A stretch of DNA of 64,000 bases from the NCBI GenBank assembly GCA_963756455.1, contig CAVWNC010000003.1, positions 1,178,001 through 1,242,000 of the forward strand, given 5' to 3'. The stretch comes from DASQPA01 sp963756455. GTDB lineage: Bacteria > Acidobacteriota > Thermoanaerobaculia > Multivoradales > UBA5704. Each line of letters begins with the position of its first letter. Positions within the stretch are counted from its first letter, which is position 1. The notes under the pieces are model-generated. The model had not been told where the DNA came from. It saw only the letters and a list, made by a program, of their open reading frames with translations, and searched no databases. The translations under genes were made by a program, and so were the position numbers. Below are positions 41,451-51,050 of this stretch, piece after piece.

Positions 41451-41794
41451 TCTTCTGGGTCGACGCGCAGCTCTCACCTCATCTAGCTCCCTGGCTGCGG
41501 GAGCATCTTGGCCTTGAGGCCTATTCCGTCGCCAAGCTTGGGCTTCGAGATGCGAAGGATGGCGCGATCTTCCAGGCTGCCCGAGCGGTGAGTGCTGTCG
41601 TCATCACTAAAGATCAAGACTTCGTCCAACTGCTTGAGGCCCATGGACCTCCACCTCGGATCCTCTGGCTCTCGTGCGGGAACACCTCGAACGCGCATCT
41701 CAAGAGCCTGTTCATCCAAACATTGCCCACAGCGCTCGATCTCCTCGCCCGAGGAGAGGCTCTCGTCGAGGTCTGCGACATGACCGCCCCCTAG
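41447..41794 (+). CDS. DUF5615 PIN-like toxin
   Basis: A 115-residue toxin of the DUF5615 (Mut7-C RNase-like) family, start GTG overlapping the antitoxin stop. Conserved acidic residues of a PIN-like nuclease site: FWVDAQLSPHLAPWL (first Asp), GLRDAKDGAIFQAAR, and VITKDQDFVQLLEAHG (Asp-x-Asp). It probably cuts RNA. A stretch inside it (41586-41712) is the source or twin of the fragment at 40691-40810. Confidence 0.82.
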   Translation: MIFWVDAQLSPHLAPWLREHLGLEAYSVAKLGLRDAKDGAIFQAARAVSAVVITKDQDFVQLLEAHGPPPRILWLSCGNTSNAHLKSLFIQTLPTALDLLARGEALVEVCDMTAP

Positions 41795-41856
41795 GCCTCG
41801 CTCCCCGCAGGAACCCCACGGCTCTCAACCCGCACTTCCGGTAAACTACCGCCGCG

Positions 41857-43341
<1,485 letters not shown>

Positions 43342-43362
43342 TCGATCGCCCGGGGCCTCGCC

Positions 43363-44220
43363 GTGATCCAGTTCTTCCACGTCAGCAAGCTCTACCCCGG
43401 GGGCCAGGCCGCCCTCACGGACCTCTCGTTCGACATCCCGCGCGGCCAGTTCCTCTTCCTGACCGGGGCTTCCGGCGCCGGGAAGACGACGCTTCTGAAG
43501 CTCATCTTCCGCGAGGACGTGCCGACCGCGGGCCAGATCGTCGTCAACGGCAGGAACGTCTCGTCGATCCCACCCGGGAAGATCCCCTATCTTAGGCGGT
43601 CGATCGGCGTCGTCTTCCAGGACTTCCGGCTGATCGCCCGGAAGACCGTCTTCGAGAACGTCTCCTACCTGCCGCGGGTCCTCGGGCTCGACTTGAAGGC
43701 GCAGCGGGCGGTCGCCTACCAGACGCTGCGCCGGGTGGGGCTCGCCCATCGCATGAACGCCTTTCCGGAGCAACTCTCGGGCGGCGAGCAGCAGCGGGTC
43801 GCGATCGCCCGCGCGCTCATCAACGATCCCGAGATCCTGATCGCCGACGAGCCGACCGGCAACCTCGATCCCGATCTCTCGCAGGAGATCCTCCGTCTTT
43901 TCCTCGAGGTCAACCTGCGGGGGACGACGGTGCTCCTCGCGACCCACGACCGAGACACCATCGAGCGGGTGGGGCGGCGGGTGATCACCCTGGAGCAGGG
44001 CCGGCTGGTCTCGGACGTCGAGCTCCTGGGAAAGAACCCGCCGCGCCTCCAGCTGCCTCCAGAGGATCCCCCCGAGGATGCGGAGGGGCCCATGGAGCTG
44101 AAGAGCACCACGGGCGAGGACGAGCCGGCGACGGAGAACCTCGCTCCGCACCTCCGCGCCCTGGGCTCGCCGGTCGCGGCACCCCCGAAACCGGACGACC
44201 GCGGCGAGGGGCCGGAGTGA
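43363..44220 (+). CDS. ftsE: Cell-division ATP-binding protein FtsE
   Basis: A 285-residue ABC ATPase partner of FtsX. Walker A GASGAGKTT near residue 38, Q-loop FQDFRLI, signature LSGGEQQRVAIARAL, Walker B ILIADEPTGNLDP, and H-loop LLATHD. FtsEX regulates peptidoglycan amidases at the septum. The start is GTG at 43363. It has a C-terminal extension of about 65 residues, Pro/Glu-rich, beyond the usual FtsE end. It overlaps ftsX by 4 bp (GTGA). Confidence 0.93.
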   Translation: MIQFFHVSKLYPGGQAALTDLSFDIPRGQFLFLTGASGAGKTTLLKLIFREDVPTAGQIVVNGRNVSSIPPGKIPYLRRSIGVVFQDFRLIARKTVFENVSYLPRVLGLDLKAQRAVAYQTLRRVGLAHRMNAFPEQLSGGEQQRVAIARALINDPEILIADEPTGNLDPDLSQEILRLFLEVNLRGTTVLLATHDRDTIERVGRRVITLEQGRLVSDVELLGKNPPRLQLPPEDPPEDAEGPMELKSTTGEDEPATENLAPHLRALGSPVAAPPKPDDRGEGPE

Positions 44221-45110
44221 GCTTCTTGCAGGCCCTGCGGTATTTCTTCCGCGAAGCGCTGGTGAACCTCCTGCGGGGCTTCCGGGTGAGCCTCCTGGCC
44301 GTCCTGACGATCACCGTCAGCCTCGCCCTCGGGGGGGTGTTCCTCCTCGCCAGCCGCAACCTCTCGGGGGCCGTCGAGCGCTGGCGGGCCGAGACGCGGG
44401 TGGTGATCTATCTCAAGCCCGAGGTCACGCCGGCGGATCTGGAGCGCCTGTCGGCGGCGGCCCGGCAGCCGAAGTGGGTGACGTCCGTCCAGCCGGTCTC
44501 GGCCGCCGCCGCGCGGCAGCGCTTCCGCGACATCTTCCCCAGCCTCTCCGGCCTGGTCGAGGGGTTGGGCGAGGAGCCGCTCCCGCCGTCGCTCGAAGTC
44601 GCCGTCGTCCCCGGGCAGGCGCCGCCGCCCGAGCTCGCCGCCTGGCTCGAAACCTGGAAGAAGCGGCCGGAGGTCAGCATCGTCGACGACGACCGGGAGT
44701 GGCTCCGCCAGCTGGAGACCCTGGTCGCGGTGGTGCGGGGAGTCGGGCTCGCCCTCGGCGCGGTGCTCCTCGGAGCCGCGATCTTTACGATCGCGAGCGT
44801 CATCCGCCTCACCGCCTATCTCCACCACGAGGAGATCTCCGTCATGCGCCTGGTGGGAGCGACCGAGTTCTTCATCCGTGGGCCGTTCTACGCCGAGGGC
44901 CTGCTGCAAGGCGTTCTGGGCGCTCTCCTGGCTCTCGCCGGCCTTTATGGCGCCTATCATCTCGTTCACGCGCGCGCCGCGACCTCGCTCATCGCCGCCA
45001 TGCTCGCGACCGATTTCCTGGGCCGGAGCGAGATCGGCTTCGTGCTTCTCCTGGGAGCCGCGGCGGGGCTCCTTGGCGCCATTGCGTCGCTGCGCCGCGA
45101 GCCGCTCTAG
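44217..45110 (+). CDS. ftsX: Cell-division permease-like protein FtsX
   Basis: A 297-residue membrane protein with four transmembrane helices (about 25-45, 175-200, 225-250, 265-290) and one large extracellular loop (about 50-165, VVIYLKPEVTPADLERLSAA, WVTSVQPVSAAAAR). The conserved FtsX segments EISVMRLVGATEFFIRGPF and EGLLQGVLGALLAL are clear. It works with FtsE to activate cell-wall hydrolases at division. The start is GTG, overlapping ftsE. The gene ends 9 bp before the three 13-bp repeats. Confidence 0.93.
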   Translation: MSFLQALRYFFREALVNLLRGFRVSLLAVLTITVSLALGGVFLLASRNLSGAVERWRAETRVVIYLKPEVTPADLERLSAAARQPKWVTSVQPVSAAAARQRFRDIFPSLSGLVEGLGEEPLPPSLEVAVVPGQAPPPELAAWLETWKKRPEVSIVDDDREWLRQLETLVAVVRGVGLALGAVLLGAAIFTIASVIRLTAYLHHEEISVMRLVGATEFFIRGPFYAEGLLQGVLGALLALAGLYGAYHLVHARAATSLIAAMLATDFLGRSEIGFVLLLGAAAGLLGAIASLRREPL

Positions 45111-45119
45111 GCACGGTCG

Positions 45120-45158
45120 TTGCTTAGATCGATTGCTTAAACCGATTGCTTAAATCGA
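45120..45158. repeat. Three tandem 13-bp repeats upstream of the ferritin-like gene
   Basis: TTGCTTAGATCGA, TTGCTTAAACCGA and TTGCTTAAATCGA follow one another without gap (45120-45132, 45133-45145, 45146-45158). They lie 42 bp before the ATG of the ferritin-like gene, in the position of an operator. AT-richer than surrounding DNA. Confidence 0.85.
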
Positions 45159-45200
45159 CGAAGAGTCCCTATCCATACAATCCGGAGGAGAAAAGCCATC

Positions 45201-45728
45201 ATGGCTAAAGAGAAAGCCCCCGCACCATCCCCGTCGTCGCAGGACGAGACCACCATCACCCGCGAACGGCTGGTCGAGCTGCTCAACGAAGACCTGTCCC
45301 GGGAGTACCAGGCGATCATCTCGTACGTGATCTACAGTCAGGTGATGAAGGGCGCCGCCTACATGAGCATCGCCAAAGAGCTCGAGAAGCACGCCGGGGA
45401 AGAGCTGCAGCACGCCCTCACGCTCTCCAAGCAGATCGACTACTTCGGCGGCCAGCCGACCACTACCCCGAAGCCGGTCAAGACCTCCGAGAAGGCGGAG
45501 GACATGCTCCGCTTCGACCTCGACAACGAGAACGAGACGGTCCGCAACTACCGCGACCGCATCCGCCAGGCCGAGGCGCTCGGCGAGTACGCTCTGTCCG
45601 AAGACCTGCGCGAGATCCTCCGCCAGGAGCAGGAGCACCAGCTGGATCTCGCGACGGCCCTGGGGATCGACGTGCCGAAGGCGGGTCTCGGCCGCGAGCA
45701 GGGTCCGGTGACGCCGGTCGGCAAGTAG
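45201..45728 (+). CDS. Ferritin-like / bacterioferritin-related iron protein
   Basis: A 175-residue four-helix-bundle protein of the ferritin-like superfamily. Helix A REYQAIISYVIYSQVMKGAA supplies a glutamate; helix B KELEKHAGEELQHALTLSKQ supplies the E-x2-H type iron ligands; helix C DNENETVRNYRDRIRQAEAL and helix D LREILRQEQEHQLDLATALG give further ligands (E and H). An extended Pro-rich N-terminus precedes the bundle. It would store iron or act as a diiron oxidase. Three 13-bp repeats upstream suggest dedicated regulation; GGAGGAG is 13 bases ahead of the ATG. Confidence 0.82.
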   Translation: MAKEKAPAPSPSSQDETTITRERLVELLNEDLSREYQAIISYVIYSQVMKGAAYMSIAKELEKHAGEELQHALTLSKQIDYFGGQPTTTPKPVKTSEKAEDMLRFDLDNENETVRNYRDRIRQAEALGEYALSEDLREILRQEQEHQLDLATALGIDVPKAGLGREQGPVTPVGK

Positions 45729-45738
45729 GGGTTCTCGG

Positions 45739-48204
45739 CTATCCGCCTGGGGCGGCGGCGCTCCGCGTCTCCGCCTGCCGCCCGCGCCGCACCTCTTCGG
45801 CTGCCTCGGCGGGATGCCCCTCCCGGGTGAGGACGTCGGCGAGGACGTAGTGCCCGAGGGGGGCGAAGCCCGAGCCGCGGTCGAGGTCGAGGCCGCGGCG
45901 GGCCTCGGCCGCGGAACGGGAGAGGTCGCCGGCTTCGAGGAGCGTCTGGGCGAAGAAGAGATGGCCCACCCCGAAGTCGGGATTTTCCTGGACGGTCCGC
46001 CCCAGCGCCTCGACCGCCCCGGCGCGGTCGCCGCCGCGGGCGAGGAGCCGGCCGAGGTTGAACCAGGCCTTATAGGAGGTCGGATTGTCCGCCACCTCGG
46101 CGCGATAGGCGGCGACCGCGCCCGTCAGGTTTCCCTCGGCCTCCAGAATGAGGGCGAGGTTGTAGCGCGCATAGCGCGCCGTGGGATCGATTCTGAGCGC
46201 CCGCGCGATCTCCTGCCGGGCTCCCGCGTAGTCCTTCTTGCGGTAGGCGACGACGGCCAAACCCACCTCGGCGCGGGCGGTCTTGGGCTCGATGGCGAGC
46301 GCCTTCTTGAAGTAGCCCAGAGCGTCCCCGGTCCTCCCCGCGTCGAGGAGCACCTGGGCCAGCCGATAGGTGACCTGGCCGTTCTCGGGATCGCGGGCAA
46401 GGAAGCTCCGGTAGCCCAAAACGGCGTCGTCGATGCGGTTCCGCGCCACCAGGGAGTCGGCGAGACCGATCATCGCGTAGTCGTGATCAGGGCGCTTCAC
46501 GAGGGTCTTCTTGTAGAAGTCCGCCGCTTTTTCCCACTCCTGCTTCTGGGCATAGGCGTTGCCGAGCATGAACCAGGCGTCGATCACCTCGGGGTCTTCC
46601 TTGAGGATCTCACCCAAGGTGGCGATCGAGGCGTCGGGCTTCGCTTCGACGGTGTCCTGCCGGGCGCGGTCCATCAGGTCGTAGATACGGATCTTGTCCT
46701 TGGGATCGGGAAGGTCGCGCCAGGACTTGCCCTCGGTCTTCGCCATCGTCCCCACGTAGCCCAGGGCGGAGAGCTTCTTGAGAGTCTCCTCGTCCTCCTC
46801 GATCGGCACCGGGGCGGCCGTGGGCGCGCCGGTCCCTTCTTCGATCTCGCCGAGGTTCTTGCGCAGCGCGGCGACCGTGCGGCGTTCGGTCGTCGCCAGG
46901 TTGTGGAGCTCCCCCGGGTCGGTCGCCAGGTCGTAGAGCTCGGCGCGCGGGGCCTCGATGAAGTGGTAGCGCTCGGTGCGCACGGCGCGCAGCTCGCTCC
47001 AGCCGTAGTGGAAGCGGGCGTAGAAGGCCTCGCTGTAGCCTTGTGGCGGCACGGGCGACGTTTTGGGAGCGGCGCTCTTCCCGGTGATCAGGGGGACGAG
47101 GCTCCTCCCCTGGACGGGCGGCCCGTCTTTCACTCCCAGAAGCTCCAGGAGGGTCGGCATCAGGTCGACGTGGCGGACGACCGTGCGCAGCCGCTTGCCG
47201 GCGAGGCTTGGATAGGGGCCGGCGAGGAGGAAGGGGACGCGGGTCGTCGGCTCGTAGAGGAAGAAGCCGTGGCCGGTCTCGCCGTGCTCGCCCAGGCTCT
47301 CGCCGTGGTCGCCGATAATGGCGAGGACCGTGCGCTCGCGGACCCCGAGGCGGTCGAGGCCGGCGAGAAGCTGACCGACGAGCGAGTCGGTCCAGGCGAT
47401 CTCGCCGTCGTAGGGGTGATCCCGGTAGCGACTGGCGAAGGGCTCGGGCGGATCGTAGGGCGCGTGGGGGTCGTAGAGGTGGACCCAGGCGAAGAACGGC
47501 CGGTCGCGCACGGCGGGCGCGCCGATCCATTCCAGGGCCTTGTCCACCACTTCGTTCCCCGGCCGCTGGATGTCGCCCATGCTCACGGTCTTGAACTTCG
47601 AGAGATCGAAGTCGTCGAAGTAGCGATCGAACCCCTGGGCGATCCCCCAGCGGTGGTCCAGGACATAGGCGGCGATGAAGCCGCCGGTCGCCCAGCCGTG
47701 GCTTTTCAACACCTCGGCCAAGGTCACCCGCTCGGGGGCGAGCTTGAAGCCGCCGTTGTCCCTCACCCCGTGCGCCGCCGGGAAGAGGCCGGTCATCAGC
47801 GAGCAGTGGGCCGGGAGAGTGAGCGGGGTGGGGGAGATGGCGTTCTCGAACAGCACTCCCCCGGCCGCCACGCGGTCGAGGTTGGGGGTTCTGACCTCTC
47901 GCGAGCCGTAGCAGCCGAGGCGATCGGCCCGGGTGGTGTCGAGGGTGACGAGAACCAGGTTGAGCCGCCCGGGGGTGAGGCCGTCCGGCAGCGGGCCGAG
48001 ACCGCCCCCCCCGAGGCCGCCGCGCGCGATCCAGAAGCGGACGAGGAGCCCGGCGGCGACCAGCACGACGACGATCCCGGCGAGGCGGAGGAACAGGGCC
48101 GGCCGGCGCCAAGCCGGAGAGGAGGCGAGCGCGGTCGGCCTCGGGGGCGGGGCCGACGGCGAGCCGGCGGTCCTCCGGCCGGATGTCTTGCGAGAGCGGG
48201 CCAT
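45739..48204 (-). CDS. Sulfatase-like hydrolase fused to TPR repeats
   Basis: An 821-residue protein. One N-terminal transmembrane helix (about 37-58), then an alkaline-phosphatase-superfamily domain (about 80-470) with the metal-binding start VLVTLDTTRADRLGCYG and later IIGDHGESLGEHGE and RHVDLMPTLLELLG. The nucleophile position, Cys or Ser in sulfatases (C/S-x-P-x-R), reads T-L-P-A-H (Thr129, His133), so formylglycine cannot form; a Thr-nucleophile phospho-hydrolase or transferase is more likely. The C-terminal half (about 480-810) has around nine TPR-like repeats (DAWFMLGNAYAQKQEWEKAA). Its substrate, perhaps membrane lipids or polysaccharide, is unknown. Confidence 0.85.
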   Translation of the reverse strand: MARSRKTSGRRTAGSPSAPPPRPTALASSPAWRRPALFLRLAGIVVVLVAAGLLVRFWIARGGLGGGGLGPLPDGLTPGRLNLVLVTLDTTRADRLGCYGSREVRTPNLDRVAAGGVLFENAISPTPLTLPAHCSLMTGLFPAAHGVRDNGGFKLAPERVTLAEVLKSHGWATGGFIAAYVLDHRWGIAQGFDRYFDDFDLSKFKTVSMGDIQRPGNEVVDKALEWIGAPAVRDRPFFAWVHLYDPHAPYDPPEPFASRYRDHPYDGEIAWTDSLVGQLLAGLDRLGVRERTVLAIIGDHGESLGEHGETGHGFFLYEPTTRVPFLLAGPYPSLAGKRLRTVVRHVDLMPTLLELLGVKDGPPVQGRSLVPLITGKSAAPKTSPVPPQGYSEAFYARFHYGWSELRAVRTERYHFIEAPRAELYDLATDPGELHNLATTERRTVAALRKNLGEIEEGTGAPTAAPVPIEEDEETLKKLSALGYVGTMAKTEGKSWRDLPDPKDKIRIYDLMDRARQDTVEAKPDASIATLGEILKEDPEVIDAWFMLGNAYAQKQEWEKAADFYKKTLVKRPDHDYAMIGLADSLVARNRIDDAVLGYRSFLARDPENGQVTYRLAQVLLDAGRTGDALGYFKKALAIEPKTARAEVGLAVVAYRKKDYAGARQEIARALRIDPTARYARYNLALILEAEGNLTGAVAAYRAEVADNPTSYKAWFNLGRLLARGGDRAGAVEALGRTVQENPDFGVGHLFFAQTLLEAGDLSRSAAEARRGLDLDRGSGFAPLGHYVLADVLTREGHPAEAAEEVRRGRQAETRSAAAPGG

Positions 48205-48292
48205 GAGCGGATCTTACAACCAGGGCCGTTTACAGCGACGCCATACCGATGTTACTGTTTGCCGCATTTACAAAGGTCGAATGGAGGAAGCC

Positions 48293-50986
48293 ATGGGTCA
48301 TCGATGGAAGCAGTTGCTGGGCCTCGGGTTGCTGCTCGCCGTGGTGGCGAGCTCGGCTTGGGCGCAGGACAAGACGACAGGTGCGTTGACGGGCAAGGTG
48401 ATCGATGAGTCCGGAGCCGCCCTTCCGGGGGTCTCGATCGAGATCCGGGGTACGACGCTGATCGGAGGCGCCCACGTCCTCGTCACCGACAAGGCGGGCC
48501 GTTTCCGGCTGCCGCAAATTCCTCCCGGCGTCTATACCGTCGTCGTTTCCCTCCAGGGATTCCAGACGGTGAAGCGCGAGGGGCTGACGGTCTCCCTGGG
48601 GAACACGGTCGACGTGCCGATCTCCTTGAAGACGGAGACCATTTCAGAGACCGTCGAGGTCATCGGCGAAGCGCCGACGATCGACGTGACCAGCGCGGCG
48701 ACCTCCACCAACCTGCCCAACGAGATCCTCCAGAACCTCCCCACGGCACGCTTCCAGCCGGATGCCCTGAACCTCGCCCCGGGCATCAACCAGAGCTCCG
48801 CCTACGGCGGCGGGGACGGCTCGGGCAACTCCTACCAGATCGACGGCGTCGACGTCTCCGACCCCCAGTCGGGGACCCCCTGGGCGTTCGTCGACTACAA
48901 CATCATCAAGGAGGTCCAGCTCGTGGGCCTCGGCGCTCCGGCGGAGTACGGCGGCTTCACCGGCGTCGTCTTCAACAGCGTCACCCAGTCGGGCGGCAAC
49001 AAGATCAAGGGGCTCGCCGAGACCCTCTACACCAACAAGTCGCTGACCGACAACAACTCGAACATCGCGGGCATCAACCCGACGATCAAGAAGTCCAGCG
49101 ACTCGACCCTCCAGCTGGGCGGCCCGCTCGCCAAGGACAAGCTTTGGTACTTCATCTCCGGCCAGTACATCAACCAGGTCACCAACAACGGAGGCCCGGA
49201 CGGCACCGAGAAGGACCCCCGCATCTTCGGCAAGCTCACCTGGCAGGCGACCCAGAGCAGCAGCATCGAGAGCTGGGTCGAGGGGGACAAGTACGACGTC
49301 ACCGGCCGCGGCGGCAGTGTCACGGTGCCGCTCGAGGCGACGGTCCAGGAGAAGGCGCCGGAGCTCGTCTGGAACTTTTCCGACCGCACGGTGCTCTCCG
49401 AGAACACGATCCTCTCGATCGCCGAGGCGGGGTACAACGGCTACTACTATCTGGACCCGCAGAGCGGCCCCGACCTCGCCGGCCACGTGAGCGCCGACAC
49501 CGGGCTCTCCTCGGTGAACTCGACCTACTTCTACAAGGCGAACCGGACGCGCAACCAGCTGAACGGCTCGCTCTCCCACTACGCCTCGAACTTCATCAAG
49601 GGCGACCACGACTTCAAGTTCGGCATGGAGCTCGAGCGCTCCACGGTCCAGAACCGGTACGGCTACAACACCGGCGTCTGGTTCTACGACCACGCCGCGA
49701 CCGCGACCTCCCCGGCCTACTCGACGGGTTACTACGGCCACGGCTACAACGTCCACGCGCGGAGCGAGCGCCTGTCGACCTACGCCCAGGACACCTGGCG
49801 GGTGGGCTCGCGCCTGACGATCAACCCGGGCCTGCGCCTGGACCTGGACCGCGGCTACGTCCAGAGCGGCAACGTCTACAAGAGCAACCCCCTGGCGCCG
49901 CGCCTGGGCTTAGCCTGGGACCTGACGGGCGACGGCAAGACCCTCTTGAAGGCGCACGCCGGCCGCTACTATGAGGCGATCGCGGCCCAGTTCTACTACT
50001 GGGTCGACCCCGGCGCCTTCCAGACCGGTTTCATCCAGAACGTCTACCCCGACGGATCGACCCAGTTCGTGTCCCCCTTGGCCGGGGGCAGCTACGCCAT
50101 CGATCCCCACGCCCGGCAGCCCTACCTCGACCAGGTCATCCTGGGGCTCGACCGCGAGCTGATCCCGGGGATCACCTTCTCCGGCACCCTGGTCTACCGG
50201 GAGAACAAGGACTTCCTCGAAACGGTGAGCCGCGACGGGCAGTTCGTCCCGGTGACCGGCCAAGTCGGCCGGTTCGACCCCAACACCAACAGCTACGTGA
50301 GCACCGGCCAGGTGGTGACCCTCTACGACTACCTGAACCCGGGGACGGACACGCTCATCGTCACCAACCCCAATGGCCTCAAACGCACCTACCGGGGAGC
50401 GATCCTCTCGGTCACCCGGCGGCTCAAGGACAACTGGCAGTTCATCGGCTCCTACGTCTACTCGAAGACCCGCGGCAACTTCGACAACCATGCCACGACG
50501 GCCGGCGGCGACCCGGGCGGCCCGGGCCCGTTCCTCGATACGCCCAACTCGCTGGTCAACGCCAACGGCATCCTGACCCACGACCAGACCAACCAGGTGA
50601 AGCTCCAGGGGACCTACCTGTTCCCCAAGATCAACCTGTCGCTCTCCGGCGCCTACACCTACTACACGGGTGACACCTGGACGCCGCTCACCACCTGCCT
50701 GCTGCAGAGCGACGGCACCTGCCACGAGTTCCCGCAGGGTACGGTCCACTTCTTCGGCGAGCCCCGCGGCAGCGAGCGCCTGCCGGCCTGGAACCAGATC
50801 GATCTCCGCGGCGAGTGGCACATCCCCGGCATCAACAGCGCCAGTCTCATCCTGGACGTCTTCAACGTCACCAACCAGGGGATCGCCCTGACGGTCTCGA
50901 ACCGTGAGGGCTCGGATAGCTTCGGTCAGCCCGCGACCTACACCACCCCCCGCAACTACCGGCTCGGTCTGCACTACACCTTCTAG
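48293..50986 (+). CDS. Oar-like TonB-dependent outer-membrane protein
   Basis: An 897-residue outer-membrane protein. A signal peptide (1-25), a carboxypeptidase regulatory-like domain (about 30-110, GALTGKVIDESGAALPGVSI, VVSLQGFQTVKREGLTV), a plug (about 115-230, LQNLPTARFQPDALNLAPG, QIDGVDVSDPQSGTP, EYGGFTGVVFNSVTQSGGNK), then a long beta barrel ending in the aromatic GLHYTF. The Oar type is common in Acidobacteriota and is thought to handle large substrates or adhesion. No TonB box is obvious. The ATG at 48293 has GGAGGAAG 4 bases ahead. The substrate is unknown. Confidence 0.88.
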   Translation: MGHRWKQLLGLGLLLAVVASSAWAQDKTTGALTGKVIDESGAALPGVSIEIRGTTLIGGAHVLVTDKAGRFRLPQIPPGVYTVVVSLQGFQTVKREGLTVSLGNTVDVPISLKTETISETVEVIGEAPTIDVTSAATSTNLPNEILQNLPTARFQPDALNLAPGINQSSAYGGGDGSGNSYQIDGVDVSDPQSGTPWAFVDYNIIKEVQLVGLGAPAEYGGFTGVVFNSVTQSGGNKIKGLAETLYTNKSLTDNNSNIAGINPTIKKSSDSTLQLGGPLAKDKLWYFISGQYINQVTNNGGPDGTEKDPRIFGKLTWQATQSSSIESWVEGDKYDVTGRGGSVTVPLEATVQEKAPELVWNFSDRTVLSENTILSIAEAGYNGYYYLDPQSGPDLAGHVSADTGLSSVNSTYFYKANRTRNQLNGSLSHYASNFIKGDHDFKFGMELERSTVQNRYGYNTGVWFYDHAATATSPAYSTGYYGHGYNVHARSERLSTYAQDTWRVGSRLTINPGLRLDLDRGYVQSGNVYKSNPLAPRLGLAWDLTGDGKTLLKAHAGRYYEAIAAQFYYWVDPGAFQTGFIQNVYPDGSTQFVSPLAGGSYAIDPHARQPYLDQVILGLDRELIPGITFSGTLVYRENKDFLETVSRDGQFVPVTGQVGRFDPNTNSYVSTGQVVTLYDYLNPGTDTLIVTNPNGLKRTYRGAILSVTRRLKDNWQFIGSYVYSKTRGNFDNHATTAGGDPGGPGPFLDTPNSLVNANGILTHDQTNQVKLQGTYLFPKINLSLSGAYTYYTGDTWTPLTTCLLQSDGTCHEFPQGTVHFFGEPRGSERLPAWNQIDLRGEWHIPGINSASLILDVFNVTNQGIALTVSNREGSDSFGQPATYTTPRNYRLGLHYTF

Positions 50987-51011
50987 GACCGTAAAGCCAG
51001 CGCTCGAATCG

Positions 51012-51039
51012 CCGAGGGCCGCCCCAGGGTGGCCCTCGG
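51012..51039. terminator. Bidirectional hairpin terminator
   Basis: CCGAGGGCC/GGCCCTCGG, a perfect 9-bp stem with a 10-base loop, between convergent genes ending at 50986 and 51051. The plus strand continues TGTTTCG. Confidence 0.7.
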
Positions 51040-51050
51040 TGTTTCGCGGG

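Noticed and set aside
45814..48292. Plus-strand frames running through the sulfatase-TPR gene
   Set aside because: They are composition shadows opposite a gene with clear sulfatase-like and TPR motifs.
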